The translations under genes and the position numbers were made by a program. Positions 11,741 through 20,520 of a DNA stretch of 50,924 nucleotides are shown here, piece after piece. The notes beneath the pieces were generated by a model. It was not told where the DNA came from. It was given only the letters and a program-made list of their open reading frames with translations, and did not search any database. The stretch covers positions 1-50,924 of the forward strand of contig CAZZKF010000010.1 of assembly GCA_964654995.1 (NCBI GenBank). Reading direction: 5' to 3'. This DNA is from CAZZKF01 sp964654995. Lineage in GTDB: Bacteria > Pseudomonadota > Alphaproteobacteria > CAZZKF01. The number at the start of each line of letters is the position of its first letter. Position 1 is the first letter of the stretch.

Positions 11741-14002
11741 TTAAATTGTCACGTCGTGATCCTGGGCGAAGTTCAGAAGATGTCCACGCAGGCTGTGATC
11801 GGGCGATCCCAGAAGCGACGTGAGATAATCCGACAACTGGCCGACATGGGCGCTGCGGACCATCATCTTGACCGGCCCGATGGCCGCCGGCGGCATCGAA
11901 ATGGTGCGCAGCCCGAGACCAATGAGCGCCATCGCCTCCAAGGGCCGGCCGGCCATTTCGCCGCACAGGCTGACCGGGATATCGGCTTCGTTGCAGGCGT
12001 CCACAACCCCTTTGATAAAGCCGAGAACGGCGGGTGCCAGCCAGTCGTAACGGCCGGCAAGCCGCGGATTGCCGCGGTCGAAGGCGAACAGAAACTGCAT
12101 CAGATCGTTGCTGCCGATCGAGATGAAATCGACGTGGCGCAGCAGTGCCTTGAGCTGCCAGGCCAGCGCCGGCACCTCGAGCATGGTGCCGATTCGCAGG
12201 CGTTCCGGCCGTGGCCGCCCGAAGCGCTCGAGGCGGTCGGCCTCGCGCAGCACGATCCCCTGGGCGCGGCGGAATTCGGCGACATCGGTGACCAGCGGAA
12301 ACATGATGTTGAGCTCGCGCCCGGCCGCCGCCTGGAGGAGCGCGCGCACCTGATAGCGCAACAGCGCCGGCCGGTCGAGCGCCAGCCGAGTCGCGCGCCA
12401 GCCGAGAACCGGGTTCTTCTCCAGCGAGCGCGGCAGAAAGGGAACCGCCTTGTCGCCGCCGATATCGAGGCTGCGAAACACCACCGGGCGATCGCCGGCT
12501 GCATCGAGCACCCGGCCGTAGAGGTCGACCTGGGTGGTGAGACGGGGAAAAGTCTCGCTCACCATGAACTGAAATTCGGTCCGGAACAGACCGATGCCCT
12601 TGGCGCCGGTCTGATCGAGATAGGGAAGATCGCTGAGCAGTCCGGCATTCATGTTCAGCGTGATCTCGACGCCGTCGCGGGTGATCGCCGGCTGATCCCT
12701 GAGCGCCGCATATTCGGCATGCCTTTGCACCCGGGCGGCGATGTTCTGCTTGTAGGAAACGATGATGTCGGGGGTCGGGCGGATGAACACCTGGCCGGCA
12801 TCGCCGTCGACGACAATGGCATCACCCGCCTCGACCAGACCGACAATGCCCTGGACCTGGCCGACCATCGGAATGCCCAGCGAGCTGGCAACGATCGTGA
12901 CATGCGCCGTCGGCGTGCCTTCGGCCAGCACCACCGCCTTGACCCTGGCGGGGTCGTAATCGAGCAGATCGGCCGGCCCCATGTTGCGGGCGACGATGAC
13001 GGCGCGCTCGGGAAGATCACGCCGGACGTCGCCGACATCGCCCGCAAGGTGGCGGATCAAACGGTTGGCCAGGTCTTCGAGATCGCTGAATCTCTCGCGC
13101 AGGTACGGGTCGGCGATGCGCGCCATGCGCCGGCGCATATCGACCTGCACGCGCTGCACGGCGGCCTCGGCCGAGAGGCCGGACTCGATCGCCTCATGCA
13201 TCTTTTCGACCCAGCCGCGATCATCGGCAAACATGCGGTAGGTTTCGATGATGTCGCGATGCTCGCCGGACAGGCCCATGTCCAGCGTCGCGCTCATCGC
13301 CTCCAGCGATTTTCGCAGGGCGGTCAGGGCCTCGGCCAGGCGCTCCTTTTCGCGGGCCTCGTCCTCGCCGATGACATTGGCAATCTCGAGGCGCGGTTCA
13401 TGCAGAACAACGACGCCTTCAGCAATGCCATCGACCAGGGTGAGACCCTCGAGCCGGGGCGGCAGACCGCGCTCGAAATTGCCCTCGCGGCGCTCTTCCG
13501 GATCGATCAGCTCGCGGCTGCCGACCATTTCGGCCAGCACCATGGCGACCGTCTGCAGCGCTTCCGCCTCTTCCTCGGTGTAATGGCGCCGGGTGACGTT
13601 CTGGACCACCAGCACACCGATCACCTGACCGTTTCTCAGAATCGGAACGCCGAGCAGCGAATGATAGATCTCCTCGCCGGTTTCCGGCCGATAGACATAG
13701 TTGGGATGGGACTGAGCATCCGAGAGGGAAAGCGGCAGGCCGCGGGCGGCGATCTCACCGACCAGGCCTTCGCCGATCCGCAGTCGCGTGCGATGCACGG
13801 CCGACGGATTGAGCCCCTCGCTGGCAAACAGCTCGAGCATCTGGCCGGCGCGCACAAGATAGATCGAGCAGACCTCGGCAACCATGTTGCCGGCGATGAT
13901 CCTGACCAGCCTGTCCAGGCGTTCCTGGGCGGAGCCAGGCCCCGCCATGACCTCGCGCAGACGCTTCAGAAGAAGTCGTGGACCGCCGGCGGTCACTCTC
14001 AA
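11741..14002 (-). CDS. ptsP: Phosphoenolpyruvate-protein phosphotransferase PtsP (EI-Ntr)
   Basis: The 753-residue protein combines an N-terminal GAF domain (about 15-165, as in NifA-type sensors) with a full enzyme I module. The phospho-accepting histidine is H367 in GTPTAHVTIVAS. The PEP-binding barrel follows, with GLFRTEF and the C-terminal SLCGEMAG motif. It passes phosphate from PEP to NPr in the regulatory nitrogen PTS. It starts with TTG at 14002, preceded 7 nt upstream by GGAGGAG, and the start overlaps the stop of the oxidoreductase gene, so translation is likely coupled. It is last of a lysC-oxidoreductase-ptsP operon. Confidence 0.95.
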   Translation of the reverse strand: MRVTAGGPRLLLKRLREVMAGPGSAQERLDRLVRIIAGNMVAEVCSIYLVRAGQMLELFASEGLNPSAVHRTRLRIGEGLVGEIAARGLPLSLSDAQSHPNYVYRPETGEEIYHSLLGVPILRNGQVIGVLVVQNVTRRHYTEEEAEALQTVAMVLAEMVGSRELIDPEERREGNFERGLPPRLEGLTLVDGIAEGVVVLHEPRLEIANVIGEDEAREKERLAEALTALRKSLEAMSATLDMGLSGEHRDIIETYRMFADDRGWVEKMHEAIESGLSAEAAVQRVQVDMRRRMARIADPYLRERFSDLEDLANRLIRHLAGDVGDVRRDLPERAVIVARNMGPADLLDYDPARVKAVVLAEGTPTAHVTIVASSLGIPMVGQVQGIVGLVEAGDAIVVDGDAGQVFIRPTPDIIVSYKQNIAARVQRHAEYAALRDQPAITRDGVEITLNMNAGLLSDLPYLDQTGAKGIGLFRTEFQFMVSETFPRLTTQVDLYGRVLDAAGDRPVVFRSLDIGGDKAVPFLPRSLEKNPVLGWRATRLALDRPALLRYQVRALLQAAAGRELNIMFPLVTDVAEFRRAQGIVLREADRLERFGRPRPERLRIGTMLEVPALAWQLKALLRHVDFISIGSNDLMQFLFAFDRGNPRLAGRYDWLAPAVLGFIKGVVDACNEADIPVSLCGEMAGRPLEAMALIGLGLRTISMPPAAIGPVKMMVRSAHVGQLSDYLTSLLGSPDHSLRGHLLNFAQDHDVTI

Positions 14003-15063
14003 TGGTCGGCTCCTCCTTGCGAACCGTCCCCGGGCGGCACGAACACATCCTGCTGGCCCAGCGCCCGGGCCGCCTGTTCGACAAGCTCGGCAACGATTTC
14101 ACGGACCGGCTGGATCTGCTTCACCATACCGACGCTCTGGCCCGCCATCAGCGAGCCGTTCTCGATGTCGCCGTCGATTACCGCGCGGCGCAGGGCACCG
14201 GCCCAGAAATGCTCGATCTCCAGTTGCGCCGTCGCCTGATCGATCTCACCCGCATGATAACGCCCAATGATCTGTTGCTGAAATTCAACAAACCGGCGGG
14301 TTGCCGGGTTGGTCAGCGCACGCACCGGAATCACCGGAAATTTGGGGTCGACCTGAACCGATGGCATGGCATCGCGGGCCGAAGCGCGGATGAACGCCCG
14401 CTTGAAATTCTCATGAGCAATGGACTCGCTGGCACAGACGAAGCGGGTCCCCAATTGACAGCCGGCGGCCCCCAGTTCGAGGTACATGGCGATGGCTTCG
14501 CCGCGGCCGATGCCGCCGGCCACGAACACCGGCACCTCGTCGATGTTGGGCAGAATCTCCTGGGCCAGCACGCCGGTTGCCACCGGGCCGATATGGCCGC
14601 CGGCTTCCGAGCCCTCGATGATCAGGGCATCGACACCGCTGCGAACCAGCTTGCGGGCCAAGGCCAGCGCCGGTGCAAAACACAACACCCTGGCGTCTGC
14701 GGCCTTGATCTTCTCGAGCGCCCAGGCCGGTGGCAGACCCCCGGCCAGAACGATGTAGCCGACCCCCTTGTCGGCACAGACATCGATCAGATCCTCAAGC
14801 TGCGGATGCAGCGTGATCAGGTTGACGCCGAACGGCTTGTCGGTGAGCGCCCGGGTGGCCTCGATTTCCTCGGCCAGCTGCTCCGGCGACATGGCGCCGT
14901 TGGCGAGCACCCCGAAGCCGCCGGCATTTGACAGCGCGGAGACCAGATTACGCTCCGAGACCCAGGTCATGGCACCGCCGAGAATCGCGTAGCGCGTGCC
15001 GAGAAATTCGCGCCCGCGTCGCCACAGGCTGTCGAGACGGGCCAAGCCCGGATTGACGCTCAT
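13999..15063 (-). CDS. NAD(P)H-dependent flavin oxidoreductase, nitronate monooxygenase/FabK-like
   Basis: The 354-residue protein has a TIM-barrel FMN-binding fold of the 2-nitropropane dioxygenase family. Visible signatures are the N-terminal YAILGGAMTWVS, VLAGG (about 105), the glycine-rich ALIIEGSEAGGHIG (about 140) and FVAGGIGRGE (about 180). Members oxidise nitronates or act as FabK-type enoyl-ACP reductases, and sequence alone does not decide which. GGGGGAGAGA precedes the ATG. It sits between lysC (29 bp upstream) and ptsP (4-bp overlap). Confidence 0.85.
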   Translation of the reverse strand: MSVNPGLARLDSLWRRGREFLGTRYAILGGAMTWVSERNLVSALSNAGGFGVLANGAMSPEQLAEEIEATRALTDKPFGVNLITLHPQLEDLIDVCADKGVGYIVLAGGLPPAWALEKIKAADARVLCFAPALALARKLVRSGVDALIIEGSEAGGHIGPVATGVLAQEILPNIDEVPVFVAGGIGRGEAIAMYLELGAAGCQLGTRFVCASESIAHENFKRAFIRASARDAMPSVQVDPKFPVIPVRALTNPATRRFVEFQQQIIGRYHAGEIDQATAQLEIEHFWAGALRRAVIDGDIENGSLMAGQSVGMVKQIQPVREIVAELVEQAARALGQQDVFVPPGDGSQGGADH

Positions 15064-15092
15064 TCTCTCCCCCGAATTGTCCGATCGGATGC

Positions 15093-16313
15093 CTAGTCGG
15101 CGTCCAGTCCATAAGCGGTGTGCAAGGCCCGCAGGGCCAGTTCCGTATATTCCGAAGCGATCAGGACGCTGATCTTGATCTCGGAGGTCGAGATCACCTT
15201 GATATTGATACCCTTTTCCGCCAGTGCCGCGAACATGGACTGGGCGACGCCGGCGTGACTGCGCATACCGACGCCGACGACCGAGATCTTCACCACGTCC
15301 TTGTCAGAATCGATATCGCTGTAGCCGATGGTATCACGCGCACCTTCCAGCACCGCGATCGCCCGGTCGAAATCGCTTTTGGCGACGGTAAAGGTGAGGT
15401 CGGTGGCGGTGCCGTCCTCGGACACGTTCTGCACGATCATGTCGACATTGATCTCGGCATCGGCCAGCGGCCCGAAAATGCCGGCGGCCACACCCGGCCG
15501 GTCGGCGACGTGAACCAGGGTGACCTTGGCCTCATCGGTCGAATAAGTAATTCCACTTACGTGTCGTTTTTCCACAAGCTCATCCTCATCCACCACCAGC
15601 GTGCCGGCGGTGTTATTGAAGCTGGAGAGAACCTGAATCGGCACCCGGTGCCGCATGGCGATCTCGACCGAGCGCGTCTGAAGGACCTTGGCCCCGAGAG
15701 AAGCCATTTCAAGCATCTCTTCATAGGTAATTTTATCAAGCTTGCGGGCCCTGGCAACGATGCGCGGGTCGCTGGTGTAGACGCCATCGACATCGGTATA
15801 GATGTCGCAGCGATCGGCCGCCAGCGCCGCCGCCAGCGCCACTGCCGTGGTGTCCGAGCCGCCGCGCCCCAGGGTGGTGATGCGCCCGTCCGGCGCCAGC
15901 CCCTGGAAGCCGGCGATCACTGCCACTTCGCGCCGCCCCAGGCTGGCCGCCAGCCTTTCGGTTTCGATCTCAGTGATGCGCGCACGACGATGTGCCCCTT
16001 CCGTATGAATCGGCAGCTGCCAGCCCAGCCACGAGCGCGCCGGCACGCCGAACTCGTTGAGGGTGAGCGCCATCACGCCGCAACTGATCTGTTCGCCGGC
16101 GGCCAGAACGGTATCATATTCGGCCGCCCCGGCGGCGGCGTCGAAACCATCCAGCAAGGCCACCAGCTCATCGGTCGTATGGCCCATGGCCGAGACCACG
16201 ACGGCAACCTCGTGGCCTTCATCAAACGCCGACTTGATCCGCCGCGCCGCATTGGCGACACGGTCCCGATCGGCCAGCGACGTGCCGCCGAACTTTTTGA
16301 CGATCCGCGCCAT
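15093..16313 (-). CDS. lysC: Aspartate kinase
   Basis: This enzyme phosphorylates aspartate, the first step to lysine, methionine, threonine and diaminopimelate. The 406-residue protein has the N-terminal kinase motif VKKFGGTSLADRDRV (residues 5-19) and the catalytic amino acid kinase domain to about 245. Two C-terminal ACT domains (about 265-400) would bind feedback inhibitors. The ATG at 16313 is preceded by AAGGGA. The gene is divergent from ubiG across 213 bp that hold a good promoter and a leader hairpin. Confidence 0.97.
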   Translation of the reverse strand: MARIVKKFGGTSLADRDRVANAARRIKSAFDEGHEVAVVVSAMGHTTDELVALLDGFDAAAGAAEYDTVLAAGEQISCGVMALTLNEFGVPARSWLGWQLPIHTEGAHRRARITEIETERLAASLGRREVAVIAGFQGLAPDGRITTLGRGGSDTTAVALAAALAADRCDIYTDVDGVYTSDPRIVARARKLDKITYEEMLEMASLGAKVLQTRSVEIAMRHRVPIQVLSSFNNTAGTLVVDEDELVEKRHVSGITYSTDEAKVTLVHVADRPGVAAGIFGPLADAEINVDMIVQNVSEDGTATDLTFTVAKSDFDRAIAVLEGARDTIGYSDIDSDKDVVKISVVGVGMRSHAGVAQSMFAALAEKGINIKVISTSEIKISVLIASEYTELALRALHTAYGLDAD

Positions 16314-16369
16314 GGTCCCTTCCAAGCCCGTGGGGGTCACCTCATCCGTCAGGATCAATACCCCAGGTT

Positions 16370-16432
16370 CCCGGCAAAAGCCTTGCCGGGCGAGCGGCGC
16401 GTATTCATACTCTGTCCCATCGGGAGTGACAA
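16370..16432 (-). promoter_or_regulatory. Predicted lysC promoter and leader hairpin
   Basis: On the minus strand, TTGTCA (16427-16432), a 17-bp spacer and TATGAA (16404-16409) form a good sigma-70 promoter. A few bases after the expected start site, perfect 8-nt arms CCCGGCAA and TTGCCGGG (16370-16377 and 16383-16390) with a 5-nt loop form a strong hairpin near the 5' end of the leader. No U-run follows, so it is not a standard terminator. I do not see a lysine riboswitch. Confidence 0.5.
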
Positions 16433-16526
16433 GGCGTGAGCCCCGCGGTGCGGCGCCATGTCCCGCTTCTCCGGCTATGCCGGCCCCGGCAATCCGCATT
16501 TGCAGGCATGACAAGGCAGACACGCA

Positions 16527-17300
16527 TTGAGCCCCTCCGCAGCTGACGACAGATCGACCATCGACACGGATGAGGTCGCCCGATTCTCGGCGCTCGCCGA
16601 TCAGTGGTGGGACGCCGAGGGCGATTTCGCCCCGTTGCACAAGTTCAATCCGGTACGTCTGCGCTTCATCCGCGATCAGCTGTGCCAGCATTTCCGGCGC
16701 GATCCAGCCGCAGAACGGCCGCTCGAAGGCCTGCGCCTGCTCGACATTGGCTGCGGCGGCGGGCTGATTGCTGAGCCGATGGCCCGGCTCGGCGCGCGGG
16801 TGACCGGGGCGGATGCTTCGACGCGCAATATCGAGGTCGCCAAAATCCACGCGCGGCGATCCGGCCTCGACATCAATTACCGGGTGACCACGGCCGAAGA
16901 TCTGGTTGCTGAGGGCGCCCGCTTCGACGTCATCCTCAACCTCGAAGTTGTCGAGCATGTCGCCGCGCCCGACCGTTTCATCGCCGCCTGCGCCGAGCTT
17001 CTGACGCCCGGCGGGCTGATGGTGCTGGCCACACTCAACCGCACCGCCAAGGCCTTCGCCCTGGCCATCGTCGGGGCCGAATATGTGCTTGGCTGGCTGC
17101 CCCGTGGCACCCACGACTGGCGCAAATTCGTCAGGCCCGAAGAGCTGCGCGCGATGCTGGAGCAGGCCGGGCTGCGCGTCGACGAGCCGGTCGGCCTGCA
17201 GTACAGCCCGTTGAACGATCGCTGGTCGCTGACCAGCGACTGCAGCGTCAATTACATGATGACGGCGATCCGGCCGGACGACGGCAAGGAAGCGGTGTAA
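16527..17300 (+). CDS. ubiG: Ubiquinone biosynthesis O-methyltransferase UbiG
   Basis: UbiG performs both SAM-dependent O-methylations in ubiquinone synthesis. The 257-residue protein starts in the familiar way (EVARFSALADQWWD, HKFNPVRL). It has SAM motif I LDIGCGGGLIAEPMA (about 72-86) and the loop ending DWRKFVRPEEL. The start codon appears to be TTG at 16527, with AAGG about 10 nt upstream. It is divergent from lysC, a pairing I recognise from other Alphaproteobacteria. Confidence 0.94.
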   Translation: MSPSAADDRSTIDTDEVARFSALADQWWDAEGDFAPLHKFNPVRLRFIRDQLCQHFRRDPAAERPLEGLRLLDIGCGGGLIAEPMARLGARVTGADASTRNIEVAKIHARRSGLDINYRVTTAEDLVAEGARFDVILNLEVVEHVAAPDRFIAACAELLTPGGLMVLATLNRTAKAFALAIVGAEYVLGWLPRGTHDWRKFVRPEELRAMLEQAGLRVDEPVGLQYSPLNDRWSLTSDCSVNYMMTAIRPDDGKEAV

Positions 17301-17310
17301 CGACGCGCGG

Positions 17311-17748
17311 TCAGGCGTCGTGGCGCACCGAAAACGGCAGCGGCGCGATGGCCACCCCTTCGCTTTTCAATTCTTCGGCTTCCGCCTTGGTGGCCTCGCC
17401 GTAAATGCCGCGCTCCTCCGCCTCGCCGTAATGGATCTTGCGGGCCTCGTCGGCGAAATGCTCGCCGACATAATCGCAGGTGTTGATCACATGCTCGCGC
17501 AGCCGGCTGATCGCCTGCTCGACCGGCAGTTGGCCGGCAGCGGGGTCCATTTCGGGCCGCACCTCCTCACGGTCACGTCCGTGTCGCCCGGAAATCCGCG
17601 GCGCCATGAGCGCCTTGATGACCTCGCTCGAGCCGCACAGCGGACAGCTCACCTCGCCTGCAGCAGCCTGGCGGTCAAAACTTTCGCTGTCCTTGAACCA
17701 GGCTTCGAACGCATGCCCACACTGGCATTTCAGGTCGTAAACGATCAT
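17311..17748 (-). CDS. DUF1178 family zinc-ribbon protein
   Basis: The 145-residue protein begins MIVYDLKCQCGHAFEAWF with a second Cys pair in CPLCGSSEV (about residues 36-44), together a likely four-cysteine zinc ribbon (CxC...CxxC). The rest is acidic and Glu/Lys-rich, ending in the conserved APLPF. The family is found across Proteobacteria and has no known function. The start at 17748 is chosen because the zinc-ribbon N-terminus begins there; longer in-frame extensions look non-coding. Confidence 0.85.
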   Translation of the reverse strand: MIVYDLKCQCGHAFEAWFKDSESFDRQAAAGEVSCPLCGSSEVIKALMAPRISGRHGRDREEVRPEMDPAAGQLPVEQAISRLREHVINTCDYVGEHFADEARKIHYGEAEERGIYGEATKAEAEELKSEGVAIAPLPFSVRHDA

Positions 17749-17890
17749 GGCTTCAACATGGCCCGAAAATGCTTTGGCCTTTGGCCGATAATTTCCTAGG
17801 TTTGGTCGCTGACACTTTCTAGATGGCACGAGCCGTGGCAAAGAGCAAGCCCCAGGGTCAGAACCCATGAACGCCGAGGGAGCACAGCGG

Positions 17891-18493
17891 ATGCACACCG
17901 ACATGCAGCCCTCGCCGTGGGTGGTGGCGTTCGCCGGCCTGATCGGCGCCGGTGCGAATGGCGGCGACCCGGGCCAGGCGCCGGTCCTCGACATCGCCTG
18001 TGGCCGCGGCCGGCACACCCGGTTTTTCCTTGCCCGCGGCCATCCGGTGACGGCCATCGACCGTGATATCTCGGGCCTTGCCGATATTCACCGCGAGTCG
18101 CGCTTGCGGGTCGTCGAAGCCGATCTCGAGGACCCGGCCCAGGGCTGGCCGCTGGGCGATGCGCGGTTTGCCGGTGTCATCGTCACCAATTATCTGTGGC
18201 GCCCCCTGATCCCGTCGATCCTGCGCGCCGTCGCCGATGGCGGCGTGCTGATCTATGAAACCTTTGCCGTCGGCAACGAGGCTTTTGGCCCGCCGTCCAA
18301 CCCCGACTATCTGCTGCGCGAGGCCGAGCTCCTGGTGCTGGTTCAGGACAAGCTGTCGGTGATCGCCTACCAGCATGGTGTCGTCTCGGAGCCGCGGCCG
18401 CGGGTGGTGCAGCGCATCTGTGCGCGGCGCAGCAGCGAGCCGGCTCCGTTGCCCGACATCGCCGTTCCGGGAGCCGAGTCCACCCCGGTTTAA
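17891..18493 (+). CDS. Class I SAM-dependent methyltransferase
   Basis: This small protein of about 200 residues carries SAM motif I VLDIACGRGRHTRFFL, a motif II acidic residue in AIDRD and the post-I motif VEADLED. The substrate is unknown; it resembles small TehB/UbiG-like enzymes. ATG at 17891 is preferred because GAGGGAG lies 8 nt upstream; an ATG at 17867 is the alternative. The last 4 bases overlap the end of the convergent nitrilase gene. Confidence 0.78.
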   Translation: MHTDMQPSPWVVAFAGLIGAGANGGDPGQAPVLDIACGRGRHTRFFLARGHPVTAIDRDISGLADIHRESRLRVVEADLEDPAQGWPLGDARFAGVIVTNYLWRPLIPSILRAVADGGVLIYETFAVGNEAFGPPSNPDYLLREAELLVLVQDKLSVIAYQHGVVSEPRPRVVQRICARRSSEPAPLPDIAVPGAESTPV

Positions 18494-19326
18494 GGCCCTG
18501 TGAACGGGCGGTCGTGCCGGAGCGACGGGACCTTGCGGCGCGCCGATTCGGCCTGCGCCGGATCGATCTCGGCCATCACCACGCCCGGCGCGGTGCCGCC
18601 ATCGGCCAGCACCCGGCCCCAGGGATCGACAATCAGCGAATGGCCGAAGGTATGGCGGCCGCTGTCGTGACGCCCGGTCTGCGCCGGGGCGATGACGAAG
18701 GCGCCGCACTCGATCGCCCGGGCGCGCAGCAGCACGTGCCAGTGGGCTTCGCCGGTATACTGGGTGAACGCCGCCGGCACGCTCAGCATGACCGCACCCG
18801 CCTGGGCCAGCGCCCGGTAGAGATGGGGAAAGCGGACGTCATAACAGACCGTGAGGCCGAGCTTGCCCCAGGGTGTCGGCGCCACCACGGCGCGGCTGCC
18901 TGGCCGGTAGCTTTTCGATTCCAGGTAGGTCTGGCCGTCCGGCAGATCGACATCGAACATGTGAATCTTGTCATAACGGGCGACGATCGCGCCCGATGCA
19001 TCGATCAGGAAGGAACGGTTGGCGACCATGCCGTCCTCGACCGCGATCGGCAGCGAGCCGATCAGCAGCCACAGCTTCAGGCTTTCGGCCAGCGCCCGAA
19101 AGGCGGCGAGGGCCGGATCTTCCGGTTCGCGGTAAACCTTTTCCAGCAAGGGCCGGGCCCGTGGCTCGATCAGCGAGGTCATCTCCGGCGTCGCCACCAG
19201 GTCGGCACCGGCACCATGGGCCTCGCGGATGAGCGCGCTGGCTGTTCTGATGTTGGCGTCCATCTCGCGGCTCGACGTCATCTGCACGCAGGCCACCCGA
19301 AAGACGCTGCCGCTCGCCTGTGCCAT
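18490..19326 (-). CDS. Nitrilase-family carbon-nitrogen hydrolase (Nit1/Nit2-like)
   Basis: The 278-residue protein has the nitrilase catalytic triad: glutamate in ATPEM (E48), lysine in YDKIHMFDVDL (K120) and cysteine in VCYDVRF (C161). The KIHMFDVD signature is typical of the Nit1/Nit2 branch, which includes deaminated glutathione amidase and omega-amidase. ATG at 19326 shares one base with the grxC stop (TGATG), and AGGAG lies upstream; a GTG one codon earlier is also possible. Coupling to a glutaredoxin gene favours a glutathione-related role, which is inference. Confidence 0.88.
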   Translation of the reverse strand: MAQASGSVFRVACVQMTSSREMDANIRTASALIREAHGAGADLVATPEMTSLIEPRARPLLEKVYREPEDPALAAFRALAESLKLWLLIGSLPIAVEDGMVANRSFLIDASGAIVARYDKIHMFDVDLPDGQTYLESKSYRPGSRAVVAPTPWGKLGLTVCYDVRFPHLYRALAQAGAVMLSVPAAFTQYTGEAHWHVLLRARAIECGAFVIAPAQTGRHDSGRHTFGHSLIVDPWGRVLADGGTAPGVVMAEIDPAQAESARRKVPSLRHDRPFTGP

Positions 19327-19589
19327 CACCTCTCCTCGGCCAGAAGTCGATCGAGCTCGCCCCTGGCCTCAAGCGCATAGAGCTGATCGCAATCGCCGAT
19401 GTGCCGGCCGTCGATGAAAATCTGCGGCAGCGTGTTGCGCCCGCCGCTGCGCGCCCGCATCTCGGCCCGGGCCTTGGGGTTCATGCTGACATCGATCTCG
19501 CGGAAGGCCATGCCTTTGCGCTTCAACAGCGCCTTGGCACGATAGCAGTACGAACACAACATGCGTGTGTAGATCGTCACCTCGGCCAT
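19326..19589 (-). CDS. grxC: Glutaredoxin 3
   Basis: The 87-residue class I dithiol glutaredoxin has active-site C12-S-Y-C15, the TLPQIFI cis-proline segment and the GDCDQLYAL glutathione-binding end. It reduces disulfides and mixed glutathione disulfides in the cytoplasm. The start at 19589 gives the normal N-terminus (MAEVTIYT). It is translationally coupled to the downstream nitrilase gene, and comF lies 46 bp upstream, suggesting a comF-grxC-nitrilase operon. Confidence 0.94.
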   Translation of the reverse strand: MAEVTIYTRMLCSYCYRAKALLKRKGMAFREIDVSMNPKARAEMRARSGGRNTLPQIFIDGRHIGDCDQLYALEARGELDRLLAEER

Positions 19590-19635
19590 GAAACCTTCGT
19601 CCGTATCGCCACAATGGAGCCCCCGGCTCACCACC

Positions 19636-20442
19636 TTATAACGATACCGGCGCTGGCTGCACAACACGGGCCAGGGTCACGACGACAACCTCGGCAGCGC
19701 CGTGGCGCTTGAGCACGCGGGCGCAAGCCTCCACCGTCGCGCCCGTCGTCATCACGTCGTCGATCAGCGCCACCCGCCTGCCTGCCAGCCGGGCGGCACG
19801 CGACGAAGAACAGGCAAAGGCGCCGCGCACGTTGCGCCGGCGCTGGGCCCGGTTGAGCCCGCCCTGGCTCGGCGTCGCCCGCTGGCGGACGAGGACCAGC
19901 GGGTCATAATCCAGGCCGATTTCGCGGGCCACCGCCTGGGCCAGCACCGCCGCCTGGTTGTAGCGGCGCCAGAACAGCCGGCGGCGGTGCAAGGGCACCG
20001 GTACCACCAGATCGCAGGCGGCCAGCAGCTCGCCCCCGGCGCGCACCATCCAGCGGGCAAAAGCGGGGGCGCCTTCCAGGCGATCGCCGTGCTTGAGCGC
20101 CAGGATCAGCCGGCGGCTGGCATCATCGTAGCGAAACACCGCCCGCGCCGCATCGAACGCCGGCGCCCGGCCCATGCAGGCCGCGCACAGGACATCCTCA
20201 CCGTGATCGTAATCGAACGGCCAGCCGCAACGCACGCAGATCGGCGCATCGATGAACTCCATCGCCGCCCAGCAGGCCGCACACAGATGGCCGGGGCTGG
20301 CGACCGGCGTCGGGCAGGCCAGGCAGCGCGGCGGCAGCAGGATATCGAGTCCGCGCAAAGCCCGTGCCCGCAGCCATGCCGTTACCGCCGTCCCGTCGAT
20401 GGCCGGGCGAGAGGCCCGGAAAACCCGGAGATCACCAAACAT
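19636..20442 (-). CDS. ComF family protein
   Basis: The 268-residue protein has an N-terminal double zinc-ribbon region (CLACPTP, CAACW, CVRCGWPF, CAACMG; about residues 40-92) and a C-terminal type I phosphoribosyltransferase fold with the PRPP-loop-like ALIDDVMTTGAT (about 222-233). ComF proteins function in DNA uptake in naturally competent bacteria and may link to nucleotide salvage. In most Alphaproteobacteria the role is untested. The ATG start is divergent from the methyltransferase gene at 20521, with 78 bp between them. Confidence 0.9.
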   Translation of the reverse strand: MFGDLRVFRASRPAIDGTAVTAWLRARALRGLDILLPPRCLACPTPVASPGHLCAACWAAMEFIDAPICVRCGWPFDYDHGEDVLCAACMGRAPAFDAARAVFRYDDASRRLILALKHGDRLEGAPAFARWMVRAGGELLAACDLVVPVPLHRRRLFWRRYNQAAVLAQAVAREIGLDYDPLVLVRQRATPSQGGLNRAQRRRNVRGAFACSSSRAARLAGRRVALIDDVMTTGATVEACARVLKRHGAAEVVVVTLARVVQPAPVSL

Positions 20443-20520
20443 GCCTTGAGACTAGCGAAATTCACGGCCTATCCCAAGCGGCCCTTGGCCGGCCGCGCCT
20501 GCGCGTGCCATATAAGGCCC

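Noticed and set aside
7868..14239. Long plus-strand open frames opposite prfA/hisS and ptsP
   Set aside because: They are antisense shadows of confidently identified genes, with His/Gln/Arg-rich composition typical of such frames.
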